Shown here: positions 44,969-52,443 of the stretch, one piece after another
How the letters are laid out: the number at the start of each line of letters is the position of its first letter
Position numbering within the stretch: the first letter of the stretch is position 1
Assembly (NCBI RefSeq): GCF_000174435.1
Contig: NZ_ACJN02000001.1
Location: 1,229,658-1,293,657 of the forward strand
DNA: 64,000 bases
Origin: Desulfonatronospira thiodismutans ASO3-1
Lineage (GTDB): Bacteria > Desulfobacterota > Desulfovibrionia > Desulfovibrionales > Desulfonatronovibrionaceae
Direction: 5' to 3'
Translations under genes and position numbers: made by a program
Notes under the pieces: generated by a model
Seen by the model: the letters and a program-made list of their open reading frames with translations, nothing else
What the model was told of the DNA's origin: nothing
Database searches by the model: none

Positions 44969-45393
44969 TGAACCTGAATCAAATCGTCATTGACACCAAT
45001 GTGATAGTTTCGTCCTTGAAATCAAGGCGTGGAGCTTCGTTCAGACTGATATCCCTGATCGGCTCCGGCCGGTTTGAAATCAATCTGTCGGTTCCCGTGA
45101 TCATGGAATACGAGGATGTGCTTACCAGGAATCAGGACCAGCTCGTGTTTTCCAGGGCGGACATTGAAAATTTTCTCGACTACCTTTGCAGCCAGGCCAG
45201 GCACCATGATATTTATTTTCTGTGGCGGCCGGTTCTCAAAGATCCAGGTGACGACATGATCCTGGAACTGGCCGTCACCTCAAATTCTGACTGCATTGTC
45301 ACCTTCAACAAGCAGGATTTTGCCCAAGCATCAAAATTCAGCATTTATACAGCAACCCCAAAAGAATATTTAAAGTCAAGGAGGATGATATGA
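44968..45393 (+). CDS. PIN-domain toxin, putative ribonuclease
   Basis: A 141-aa PIN toxin (QIVIDTNVIVSSL with the first Asp at ~8; YEDVLTRNQ; PVLKDPGDDMILELAV; IVTFNKQDF). It probably cleaves RNA. Toxin comes first, and its stop overlaps the antitoxin start (ATGA, 45390-45393). There is no Shine-Dalgarno sequence; the ATG coincides with the predicted transcription start, so the message may be leaderless. Confidence 0.85.
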   Translation: MNLNQIVIDTNVIVSSLKSRRGASFRLISLIGSGRFEINLSVPVIMEYEDVLTRNQDQLVFSRADIENFLDYLCSQARHHDIYFLWRPVLKDPGDDMILELAVTSNSDCIVTFNKQDFAQASKFSIYTATPKEYLKSRRMI

Positions 45394-45626
45394 GTACCCT
45401 GAGTATCCGTCTGCCGGATTCCCTCCATGAACGTCTCAAACAGATGGCCGAAAAAGAAGGAGTCTCCATGAACCAGTTCATAGCTTTGGCCTTGTCGGAA
45501 AAGATCTCGGCCCTGCACACCCTGGATTATCTCAAAGAACGTGCAGCCAGGGGCGAGCGCCGGGAGTTCGAAGCCATTCTGTCCAGGGTGCCGGATGTGG
45601 AGCCGGAAGAACAGGACAGGCTTTAG
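45390..45626 (+). CDS. RHH-type antitoxin of PIN pair
   Basis: A 78-aa protein with the ribbon-helix-helix STLSIRLPDSLHERLKQMAEKEGVSMNQFIALAL at residues 2-35, as in HicB/CopG-like antitoxins. The acidic tail (VPDVEPEEQD) probably contacts the toxin. It is translationally coupled to the toxin by a 4-base overlap and likely represses the promoter at 44934. Confidence 0.85.
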   Translation: MSTLSIRLPDSLHERLKQMAEKEGVSMNQFIALALSEKISALHTLDYLKERAARGERREFEAILSRVPDVEPEEQDRL

Positions 45627-46165
45627 GATTCACCCCGGATCTCTTGCCCCCTGCCGGGGCCATCCTGGATTCCAGTTCACCTTGAGAATGCTTATGTATT
45701 GGACAAAACACCCCTGTCACACCAACCACGCTGGAGGAGGTGCATCAACATGCAAAAGAAGCATACATTGATCATAGACGAAAATAAGCCCGGTGGCATT
45801 GTTTCTGTCCTTTTTATATCAAACTAAACCGGCTGAGGCCCTTTTGCCTGAACCCCTTTACTTGCTCCTCCTAGGCCTGCAAAGCCTGGTTGATCACGTT
45901 CTGCGAAAGCTGAATATTTATTGTATATTCGCTTAGCATTTGTTATGTATCCTCAAAACGGCTTTCCAGGACTTTGAACATCTTTTTCATATTGCCCCCC
46001 TGCCCTGTTTGACCAACAAAAATACGGCTATACTCGGGCATTGAAAATCCATAATGTACTGCCTGCCAACTCCATCCCTGGCCTTCCCAGGTCTAAGCTG
46101 GTTACTCCAGTCCCAGATAAACTCTCGGGCCATGTCCCAGGTAACAAGGGCTTGTTTGTTACCTG
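45627..46165. other. Intergenic region, no confident gene
   Basis: A GGAGGAGG site at ~45733 precedes a 25-codon ATG frame (45751-45828), but nothing identifies it as real. The rest shows no clear structure until the mobile repeat at 46166. Confidence 0.4.
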
Positions 46166-46348
46166 GTTTCCATCCGGAAATTCTTTATTTCCGGATGCTG
46201 AAACTGATGGTTTTCTTTCCGGAAACGAGGAGTTTTTCTTTTGGCAAGGAAATCAAGCAATTATGAGGAGGCGTATCTTAATACGTTGACGAATAATTGT
46301 GCAGATTGACGCCGCCAAAGGGAAAAAGAACCGTTTCCGGATGAAAAC
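46166..46348. mobile_element. 183-bp miniature inverted-repeat element, right copy
   Basis: Inverse copy of 41443-41627. The ends GTTTCCATCCGGAAA and TTTCCGGATGAAAAC are flanked by a TACCTG duplication (46160-46165 and 46349-46354). Its different target shows independent insertion. Confidence 0.93.
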
Positions 46349-46649
46349 TACCTGGGACAAAGTTTACTATATGCGCTTTTTACAGAGAGTTTATAGCGTG
46401 CAGCGCAGCTGCACGCTATGGAGCAACAATGCTCTTTTGGGCCGGCAACATAGGCCCGTGGGAAAACAAATAAACAAGGCAGGCAATGAGTGGGCAGGCT
46501 GTCAAAAGATCTGGGACAACAATATATGGCAGGCACTGCAATGTGAAACGGAATGGTACGATGAAGCAAAGCGCAGACTTGACTGACAACAATCCCCGTG
46601 CAAAAAGTTCCATCCATTATCCCGAATTATCACTGAACAGGCCAACCCA

Positions 46650-47063
46650 ATGAAAATTACTGAGAACCTGTCCATAAAAGAATCGGAAATAGATCTCCAG
46701 GCGGTCCGGGCCAGCGGCCCCGGCGGCCAGAAAGTCAACAAAACGGCTTCAGCGGTTCAGCTGTTTTTTGATATCAAGGCCTCTTCATTGCCGCAAATCT
46801 ACAAGGAAAGGCTTCTGAACCTGAACGATCAGCGCATTACCCGGGATGGAGTTATTGTCATAAGGGCCGAAAGGAGCAGATCCCAGGCAAAAAACAAAAA
46901 AGAGGCCCTAAAAAAGCTACAACTGCTTATCCAGCAAGCCACTGTCGAGCCTGAGCCCCGAAAACCAACACGTCCCTCCAGGTCGGCCAAGCAAAGACGT
47001 CTGGCGGAAAAGGCCAGAAGAAGCCGGATCAAAGAGATGAGAAAGCCTGTTCATCAGGAATAA
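46650..47063 (+). CDS. arfB: Alternative ribosome-rescue factor B (peptidyl-tRNA hydrolase)
   Basis: A 137-aa protein with the release-factor catalytic loop RASGPGGQKVNKTASAV (GGQ at 25-27) and the basic C-terminal tail RPSRSAKQRRLAEKARRSRIKEMRK, which slides into the empty mRNA channel of stalled ribosomes. Both parts are diagnostic of ArfB/YaeJ. It stands alone. Confidence 0.96.
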   Translation: MKITENLSIKESEIDLQAVRASGPGGQKVNKTASAVQLFFDIKASSLPQIYKERLLNLNDQRITRDGVIVIRAERSRSQAKNKKEALKKLQLLIQQATVEPEPRKPTRPSRSAKQRRLAEKARRSRIKEMRKPVHQE

Positions 47064-47127
47064 AGATACCTGATGCAGGCGTAGCACACCCCCTGTCGTG
47101 GGCATGAATTCCCAAGGTTAATTTGCA

Positions 47128-47310
47128 CCATGCGAGTTTACAGAGTATTGCGCCATACCGCATCAATTTTATCGGATCAAGTGGCCAAAGTTGGAAGAAG
47201 CAGTAAGGATTATATGTGGCCGTAATGATTTTGCGTTTCATGATTCACTTGCAGACTGTTATGCCGTACTTGAAATTTTGAAGATTATGGGTAATGATGG
47301 GGACACATAC
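47128..47310 (+). pseudogene. 3'-5' exonuclease, C-terminal fragment
   Basis: The frame containing FYRIKWPKLEEAVRI and FAFHDSLADCYAVLEILKIM resembles the end of DnaQ-type exonucleases, with the His...Asp of the last catalytic motif in HDSLADC. It has no proper start and runs into copy 2 of the ~300-bp dispersed repeat. Confidence 0.5.
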
Positions 47311-47324
47311 AAAGGCCAAAGATG

Positions 47325-47636
47325 GTCAGTGACTTACTCCTCAGACCCTGTCACAAAAAACAAGAAAAATTTGAACCGCAAAGCCGCTAAGTACGCAAAG
47401 TTAAAGACGCGAAGCAGGGGTATTGTCCAAAACCGGGACACGGTTTTGGACAAGGCTGCCTTTTCATTTGCCGCCTGCCCCGTTAAACGCGAAGCCTGTT
47501 TAACCGGGGTACACCCGGCAAATGAAAAAAAACCTTCCTGCCTTCCTTTGCGACCTTTGCGTCTTGAGTGAGTCTTCGAACGGGCGGTTAAGGTTTCTTT
47601 ATTTCTTGGGTTGCGGGCGTAGTCCGCGTTAGATTA
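47325..47636 (+). repeat. Dispersed ~300-bp intergenic repeat, copy 2
   Basis: Same blocks and order as 4268-4670, with a GTTAAAC/GTTTAAC stem-loop (47478-47509) and a TTGCGGGCGTAGTCCGCG palindrome near its end. Confidence 0.75.
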
Positions 47637-47719
47637 TTTCGACAAACTGTATGCATAAGTTCTGGAGAAAAGACCATCACATATAGCATAGCATGAAACT
47701 AACCAAGGAGAATTATTAA

Positions 47720-48139
47720 ATGGAAGATCACGTCAAACAAGCTCTGGAAATCGTGAAGGCCCAGGCCAGTGTACGGAACATGACAGAAGAAGAAATCAAC
47801 TCCATGATTAAATCCCTGTCCGAGGGCATACAAAAGGCTTCACAAGAGGTAGCCGAGCCACAGGCCGAACAGGAGCAGCAACCGGCAACAGATCCCAAAA
47901 AGGCTATCCGGGAAAAAAGTATTCTTTGCCTTGAATGTGGCAAGTCTTTCAAGGTTCTTACCAAGAAGCATTTTGCCAAACACGATATGACTACAGAAGA
48001 ATACAAGGAAAAGTGGGGTTATAAGAAGAATCAATCTCTGGTGTGCAAATCCCTGGCCCGGGAGCGTAAGAAAAAAATGCAGGAGATGGAACTGTGGAAG
48101 AAGAGGGAAATGAAGCCGAAGGGTAAAATTTTGGGGTAG
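47720..48139 (+). CDS. MucR/Ros-family transcriptional regulator
   Basis: A 139-aa regulator with an N-terminal helical, acidic part (oligomerisation in this family) and a C-terminal C2H2-type zinc finger: CLECGKSFKVLTKKHFAKH, followed by the MucR signature TTEEYKEKWGYKKNQSLVCKSLARERKKKM. Such proteins bind AT-rich DNA and often silence many genes. AGGAG precedes the ATG. A TetR gene begins 8 bases downstream, so the two form an operon. Confidence 0.92.
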   Translation: MEDHVKQALEIVKAQASVRNMTEEEINSMIKSLSEGIQKASQEVAEPQAEQEQQPATDPKKAIREKSILCLECGKSFKVLTKKHFAKHDMTTEEYKEKWGYKKNQSLVCKSLARERKKKMQEMELWKKREMKPKGKILG

Positions 48140-48147
48140 AGAAATCT

Positions 48148-48735
48148 ATGGCCAAAAACAAGAAGAAAAAGATTCTGGAAGCTGCCGCAGATCTGTTTGC
48201 ATCCCATGGCTTTGACAATACGACCACCATGCAGATCGCCAAGGGGGCCAGTGTCACTGAGCCCCTTCTCTATTATCATTTCAAGGGCAAAGAAGACATT
48301 TTCTCCACCATCATAGAAGAGGTATTTCAGAAATACTCTGAACTTCTCAGCGAATTACCCAAGGATACCGAAACAGAGTTTGAAAAGATCGCCAACCTCA
48401 TCAGGCTTCATTCGCGAATAGCTGAAGATCATCCCCAAAGTGCCAGGCTGTTTCTTTCCAACTGCCCGAGTAAACTGATGCATGAGCAGCATACCTGCCG
48501 GGATATCCTGGAAAAACAACAGCAGATGGTGTCGTCCTATATCCAGGACTGCCTGGAAGCCGGCAATGCTAAAAAAGAGTTTGACGCCCACCCTGTGGAG
48601 CACATGACCCTTATTTTATTATGTCTGTTCAACGAGTTCATGCGCATGAAAACCACGAGTGAGAAGAGATACCAGCCCGACATGCAGGCTACAATAGAAC
48701 TCTGCCGGCGAGCTCTGGTGGGATCTCATTCATAG
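48148..48735 (+). CDS. TetR/AcrR-family transcriptional regulator
   Basis: A 195-aa regulator with an N-terminal TetR helix-turn-helix (KKKILEAAADLFASHGFDNTTTMQIAKGASVTEPLLYYHFKGKEDIFSTI, residues 4-53) and a helical ligand-binding domain. The ligand and targets are unknown. It is encoded directly after the MucR-like regulator and probably co-transcribed with it. Confidence 0.93.
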   Translation: MAKNKKKKILEAAADLFASHGFDNTTTMQIAKGASVTEPLLYYHFKGKEDIFSTIIEEVFQKYSELLSELPKDTETEFEKIANLIRLHSRIAEDHPQSARLFLSNCPSKLMHEQHTCRDILEKQQQMVSSYIQDCLEAGNAKKEFDAHPVEHMTLILLCLFNEFMRMKTTSEKRYQPDMQATIELCRRALVGSHS

Positions 48736-49043
48736 CTGCTGCACCATTAAATACCGTTTGTAGTCTGCACCTAAGGGCTTGAGGACTATGGCACGTTATG
48801 TCCTCAATTGACTGGTACTCAAAAACATGCAACTTGAATATAGTGAATATTCGCCGGAGGAAATGAATGGCCCCTTTGGTGCTTCGTTTTGAGGGCTTAA
48901 AATTCTTTTTTTATTCAAACTTCTGCTTGGGCAGGGAGATTTGACCTTGAGACTTTGAAAGGATTATTTGATGGGAGGCTGGGACTACCTTAAATACCAC
49001 AGCCAAACTCTACTCTCTGGCCGGAATACAAGAATCTTTCAGC
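48736..49043. other. Intergenic region, nothing recognised
   Basis: No gene, clear promoter or repeat is seen between the tetR stop and the inverted-repeat element at 49044. Confidence 0.5.
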
Positions 49044-49194
49044 GTATCTGTTTAGCGCTTTGCATGTGGCATGGGGACTGGCTCTTCCGGGACCCACTTG
49101 TCCCAAAAAATGAGATATTTTAAGCACAAAATGATGCTCAAGTGGGTCCCGGAGTGCCTGTCCCCTGCTTTCCTTAAAAGCGCTAAACAGATAC
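49044..49194. mobile_element. 151-bp inverted-repeat element with 8-bp target duplication
   Basis: Ends GTATCTGTTTAGCGCTTT and AAAAGCGCTAAACAGATAC, an inner hairpin CCGGGACCCACTTG/CAAGTGGGTCCCGG, and flanking duplication CTTTCAGC (49036-49043 and 49195-49202). A half copy (one end and half of the inner hairpin) lies at 60822-60882. Confidence 0.9.
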
Positions 49195-49300
49195 CTTTCA
49201 GCCGGGAATATAACAGCAAATTTGTGCGGAATGTGGCTGTGGTGGCGTCGGGGAAAGTTTTTAGCGGTGGAGCGCGGGGAAGGAAAAATATTGGAAAGAA

Positions 49301-49388
49301 TTGCACGAATCGCGTCCGGCGCGAAACGTGCAAAACAGGACGGGCATGGGCGTAAGTTTACACAACGCGTCCGGCGCGAAGTGTGAAC
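49301..49388 (+). repeat. Two REP hairpins upstream of the RAYT gene
   Basis: REP1 (49301-49334) has stem TTGCACG/CGTGCAA around CGCG-TCCGG-CGCG. REP2 (49356-49388) has the same core with stem GTTTACAC/GTGTGAAC. Both point the same way. Confidence 0.85.
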
Positions 49389-49406
49389 TTAGAACGGCAG
49401 TTTGAT

Positions 49407-50312
49407 ATGGAGACGATGCCAGCAGGTAACGAACAGCGTGTATTTCGGGCCAGGTATAAGATCGATACACCTGGTCTGATTTCGCATATTACCCAGCGGG
49501 CAGCAGGCAAAGAGCCTTTATTTCTGGATGACAGAGATTATCTGACTATGCTGGGGCTCTTCAAGGAAAGCTCGGAAAAGTTCAGTCTTGATTATTATGC
49601 CTTGTGTCTCATGCCCAACCACACACACGCTCTTTTAAAGCCAAAGGAAAGGAATCTGGCCGTGGCCATGCGCTCAATATTTTCCAGGTACGCAGCCAAA
49701 TTCAACCGCAGGTACGAACGTCGTGGACATCTTTTTGGGGGTCGCTATCGTCAGTCCGTGTGCCTTGACGACACTTACCTGTTGACCGCATCGGTTTACA
49801 TACATCTAAATCCTGTCCGCGCCGGTCTGGTAGACGATGCACTTCAGTACAGGTGGACTTCAAGTGCTCTTTACTGCCAGGATAATCCCAAGGAATCCTT
49901 TATTGACCCGGGACCGATTCTTGAACTGGTGGATGATGACGGACAAAAGGCCCGCAGGAAATACCGGCGTATTCTGAAGAAAGCCAGGGGAGAGGAGCCT
50001 GAGAACGCCCTGGAGCACCAGGGGGCCATTGAAAGATTCTGTATTCGCCTTTCAGAGATTTTTCCTGGTTTGTTCAAAAGGCTTGGCGGGAAAAAAGATG
50101 CAGGTCAGGACCATACGCCTTCTTTGCTTGAACTGACCGAACTGGAGCAAAGGCTGCAGGACCTTGGCAATGCCCGTGCCCGCAACGAGGAAAGCAAAAT
50201 GGTCAGGAAATATATTGTGGAACAGCTTATTGCCCGGGGTTACAAAAAGACTGAGATCGCTGAGAAGCTGGGGATATCGCTCAGGAATGTTTATTATATC
50301 CTTAACTCATAG
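49407..50312 (+). CDS. REP-associated tyrosine transposase (RAYT, TnpA-REP)
   Basis: A ~301-aa Y1/HUH single-strand nuclease. Visible are HITQRAAGKEPLFLDDRDY, the HUH motif in LMPNHTHALL, the SIFSRYAAKFNRRYERRGHLFGGRYRQ block, and the candidate tyrosine region YLLTASVYIHLNPVRAGLV. It carries an extra C-terminal helix-turn-helix (KKTEIAEKLGISLRNVYYIL), as in the longer RAYTs. The start is uncertain: a GTG at 49383 lies inside REP2, while ATG 49407 lies outside it; neither has a good ribosome site. REP hairpins on both sides are its probable substrates. Confidence 0.88.
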   Translation: METMPAGNEQRVFRARYKIDTPGLISHITQRAAGKEPLFLDDRDYLTMLGLFKESSEKFSLDYYALCLMPNHTHALLKPKERNLAVAMRSIFSRYAAKFNRRYERRGHLFGGRYRQSVCLDDTYLLTASVYIHLNPVRAGLVDDALQYRWTSSALYCQDNPKESFIDPGPILELVDDDGQKARRKYRRILKKARGEEPENALEHQGAIERFCIRLSEIFPGLFKRLGGKKDAGQDHTPSLLELTELEQRLQDLGNARARNEESKMVRKYIVEQLIARGYKKTEIAEKLGISLRNVYYILNS

Positions 50313-50331
50313 AGGGGCTGAGCTGAATAAA

Positions 50332-50477
50332 TTGCACGAAACGCGTCCGGCGCGAAACGTGCAAAAACAGCTCAAGGCCGCCAGTTGTGCTGCATGCTGC
50401 CTGGTTTCTTTGTTTGATCTGGTCAAAATCATTGGCTTCTAATCAAATATAAAAACGCTCCGGCGGGAAATGTAAAT
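50332..50477 (+). repeat. REP hairpins downstream of the RAYT gene
   Basis: REP3 (50332-50365) is almost identical to REP1. A degenerate REP4 (about 50447-50477, CGCTCCGGCGGGAAA core) follows. Confidence 0.8.
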
Positions 50478-50487
50478 AAGAATAAGA

Positions 50488-50835
50488 ATGGTCACGTTTG
50501 TAAAACGCAAAATCCACAACCTCGTCTCAGACAAGAAATTCTCCGAGATACTGCGGAACTCTGTTTGGGCGCTGGGGGCAAAAGTGCTGGCCGCTGTGCT
50601 TGGGATGGTGACCTACATCATAATCGCCAGATGGTATGGTGCTGATGTCCTGGGCATCGTGGCTGTGCTGCAGTCTTTCCTCATGCTGGCCACGATATTC
50701 ACGGTCTTGGGTACGAATACCTCCATCCTGCGGCTGACTCCGGAGCATCTGGCCAAGTACCCCCCTACCTCGGCCTTTAAAGTCTACCGCAAGACCCAGT
50801 ACCTGGTGCTGGGGGTTTCCCTGGTAACTGTTTGA
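50488..50835 (+). pseudogene. Polysaccharide flippase (Wzx/MATE-like), N-terminal fragment
   Basis: A 115-codon piece with NSVWALGAKVLAAVLGMVTYIIIARWYGADVLGIVAVLQSFLMLATIFTVLGTN, the first two membrane helices of an oligosaccharide flippase that normally spans ~450 residues. It stops at a TGA just after GVSLVTV, and the rest is absent. Confidence 0.75.
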
Positions 50836-50955
50836 GCTTATAACCCAACTGATTCCAAGCTGCATTCAAGATGATTTTAATGCAGGGATTCAGGCTGCTC
50901 ATGCGAAGAGGCTTCGATTTATTCTCGGTCGGCTAAATGCAGCGACAGTGAGCCC

Positions 50956-51282
50956 ATGATTAAGACTGTAATCCGCAATTTCCTGTTTGATGCCATTAAA
51001 TTTACCCCTCGCGGGGGAAGAATCATGATTCTATCCAGTCAGGATGGACGCCATGCTGTTGTATCCGTTCAAGCCAACGGCATTGGTATGGTTCAGGAGA
51101 TATTGTCTTCAATCTTTTCCGTTAAAAAGAAGCAATGGCAGATAGTAACTGAGGGAGAGAAGGGCACAGGTCTGGGTTTGATTCTGTGCAAACAGTTTAT
51201 TGAACAGCATGGCGAAAAGATCTGGATTGAAAGTGAGCCAGGCCAGGGAACAACAGTCAGCTTTACGTTGCTTCTGGCATGA
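50956..51282 (+). pseudogene. Histidine kinase C-terminal (HATPase) fragment
   Basis: 108 codons: IRNFLFDAIKFTPRGG (N box), a decayed ANGIGM in place of DDGIGM, GTGLGLILCKQFIEQHG and the ending SEPGQGTTVSF. It closely parallels the end of the large kinase at 52444-56067 and may be an old partial duplication. The catalytic His domain is missing. Confidence 0.75.
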
Positions 51283-51314
51283 ATGGTTCAGGCTTTGTAT
51301 CAGGCAGGATGGTA

Positions 51315-51563
51315 CTAAGCGGCCTTGTGCAGTTTGCAGCTCTGATAGAGTTTGGCTGGCGACAATTCCAGCCCATGAGGCCAGCTCAGAGCTCCAGAGT
51401 CTACAAAAAAACGTTGAAAAAAGAGCTCATCATTTAATGGTTTCAGTAAAGGACCGCTTCTTTTTAAAAGGGATTTTCCGTCAAAAATTCCGGTCATTCC
51501 ATCAGAAAATGACAGCTCAACCTGGTAGTCGCCAAGATATCTGGCCTGAGTAATTCTAATCAT
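51315..51563 (-). CDS. DUF2442 protein
   Basis: An 82-aa protein with RITQARYLGDYQVELSFSDGMTGIFDG and the end GLELSPAKLYQ, as in DUF2442. Such genes commonly follow DUF4160 genes and the two may form a toxin-antitoxin-like pair; this is an inference from linkage. ATG 51563 overlaps the end of the DUF4160 gene by 8 bases. Confidence 0.8.
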   Translation of the reverse strand: MIRITQARYLGDYQVELSFSDGMTGIFDGKSLLKRSGPLLKPLNDELFFQRFFVDSGALSWPHGLELSPAKLYQSCKLHKAA

Positions 51564-51825
51564 CGAAGTCAGCTCCCTGTATACGTTCCAAGGGTTCAAA
51601 ACGTTGTGCCCTTTCCCAGTTTTCAAGCAGTTCAGCCTGATGTACAAGACACCATTCTCTAACAATTTTTGCTGCTTTATTCGGGAGGTATCCATCGGTT
51701 ATGGTGCCTGTTTTGATTTCAATCAAGGCCTCGAATCCCTGATAAGCAGCGTGTATGTGTGGAGGGGGATGGTCATCATGTCTCATCCTTATAATGATGC
51801 CGAAAAATATTGATAAAACAGGCAT
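51556..51825 (-). CDS. DUF4160 protein
   Basis: An 89-aa protein with the DUF4160 marks FFGIIIRMRHDDHPPPHIHA and KAAKIVREWCLVHQAELLENW. The function is unknown. It is translationally coupled to the DUF2442 gene. Confidence 0.85.
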   Translation of the reverse strand: MPVLSIFFGIIIRMRHDDHPPPHIHAAYQGFEALIEIKTGTITDGYLPNKAAKIVREWCLVHQAELLENWERAQRFEPLERIQGADFDD

Positions 51826-51964
51826 TTCTTGATCTCAGGCATATTTATGGGCCAGCAGGTCTTTGAGTTATTTTTGCTGCGTACTTATTGAATATAGTCC
51901 TGGAGTTGGTCTTTGTCAAAACCCTCTGTGTCAAGTTCCGCCTGGATAAAGCTAAAGGGACAGC

Positions 51965-52160
51965 TAACGCGGGCCTTGGCCCGCAACCCAAGAAATAAAG
52001 AAACCTTAACCGCCCGCTCTCCCGCCCATAGCAGGATCGCTCAAGACGCAAAGGTCGCAAAGGAAGGCAGGAAGTTTTTTTTCATTTGCCACGCGTCCTG
52101 CCACGCTTCATAGCGTGGTTCTTGTTTTTTATGATAGTGTTTCACTGGTAAGCCACTGAC
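51965..52160 (-). repeat. Dispersed ~300-bp repeat, copy 3 (inverted, shorter)
   Basis: On the minus strand it reads like 47325-47636: CAGTG-CTTACC, AACCACGC hairpin, CCTTCCTTTGCGACCTTTGCGTCTTGAG, GGGCGGTTAAGGTTTCTTTATTTCTTGGGTTGCGGGC. No gene is seen from here to 52443, which is AT-rich and may hold the promoter of the multi-PAS kinase. Confidence 0.7.
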
Positions 52161-52443
52161 ATGATTGACTGCAATTCCAATAAAAAAGGTATGTTTTTAT
52201 AAAAGATAATTCAGTCTTAGAATCCTTTTATATTACCAGTTGATATATAACATCTTTTTTGTAAAATTTTGCATTTTGCCAGATGCATGACAAAAAAATT
52301 GTAGAAATCTTAAATCGGTTATGGCATTCAGTTTAGCAACAAAGTGCAGACACAAATATAATGTTGCTAATGGGTGGGCTTTAATACTGCTTGAAAGATA
52401 TTAATCCTGCCTTGTCTCAATTACTCAATCCAGGGAGCTTGTT

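Noticed and set aside
47191-47571. A 126-codon gene after arfB
   Set aside because: The first third is an exonuclease remnant and the rest is the ~300-bp dispersed repeat.
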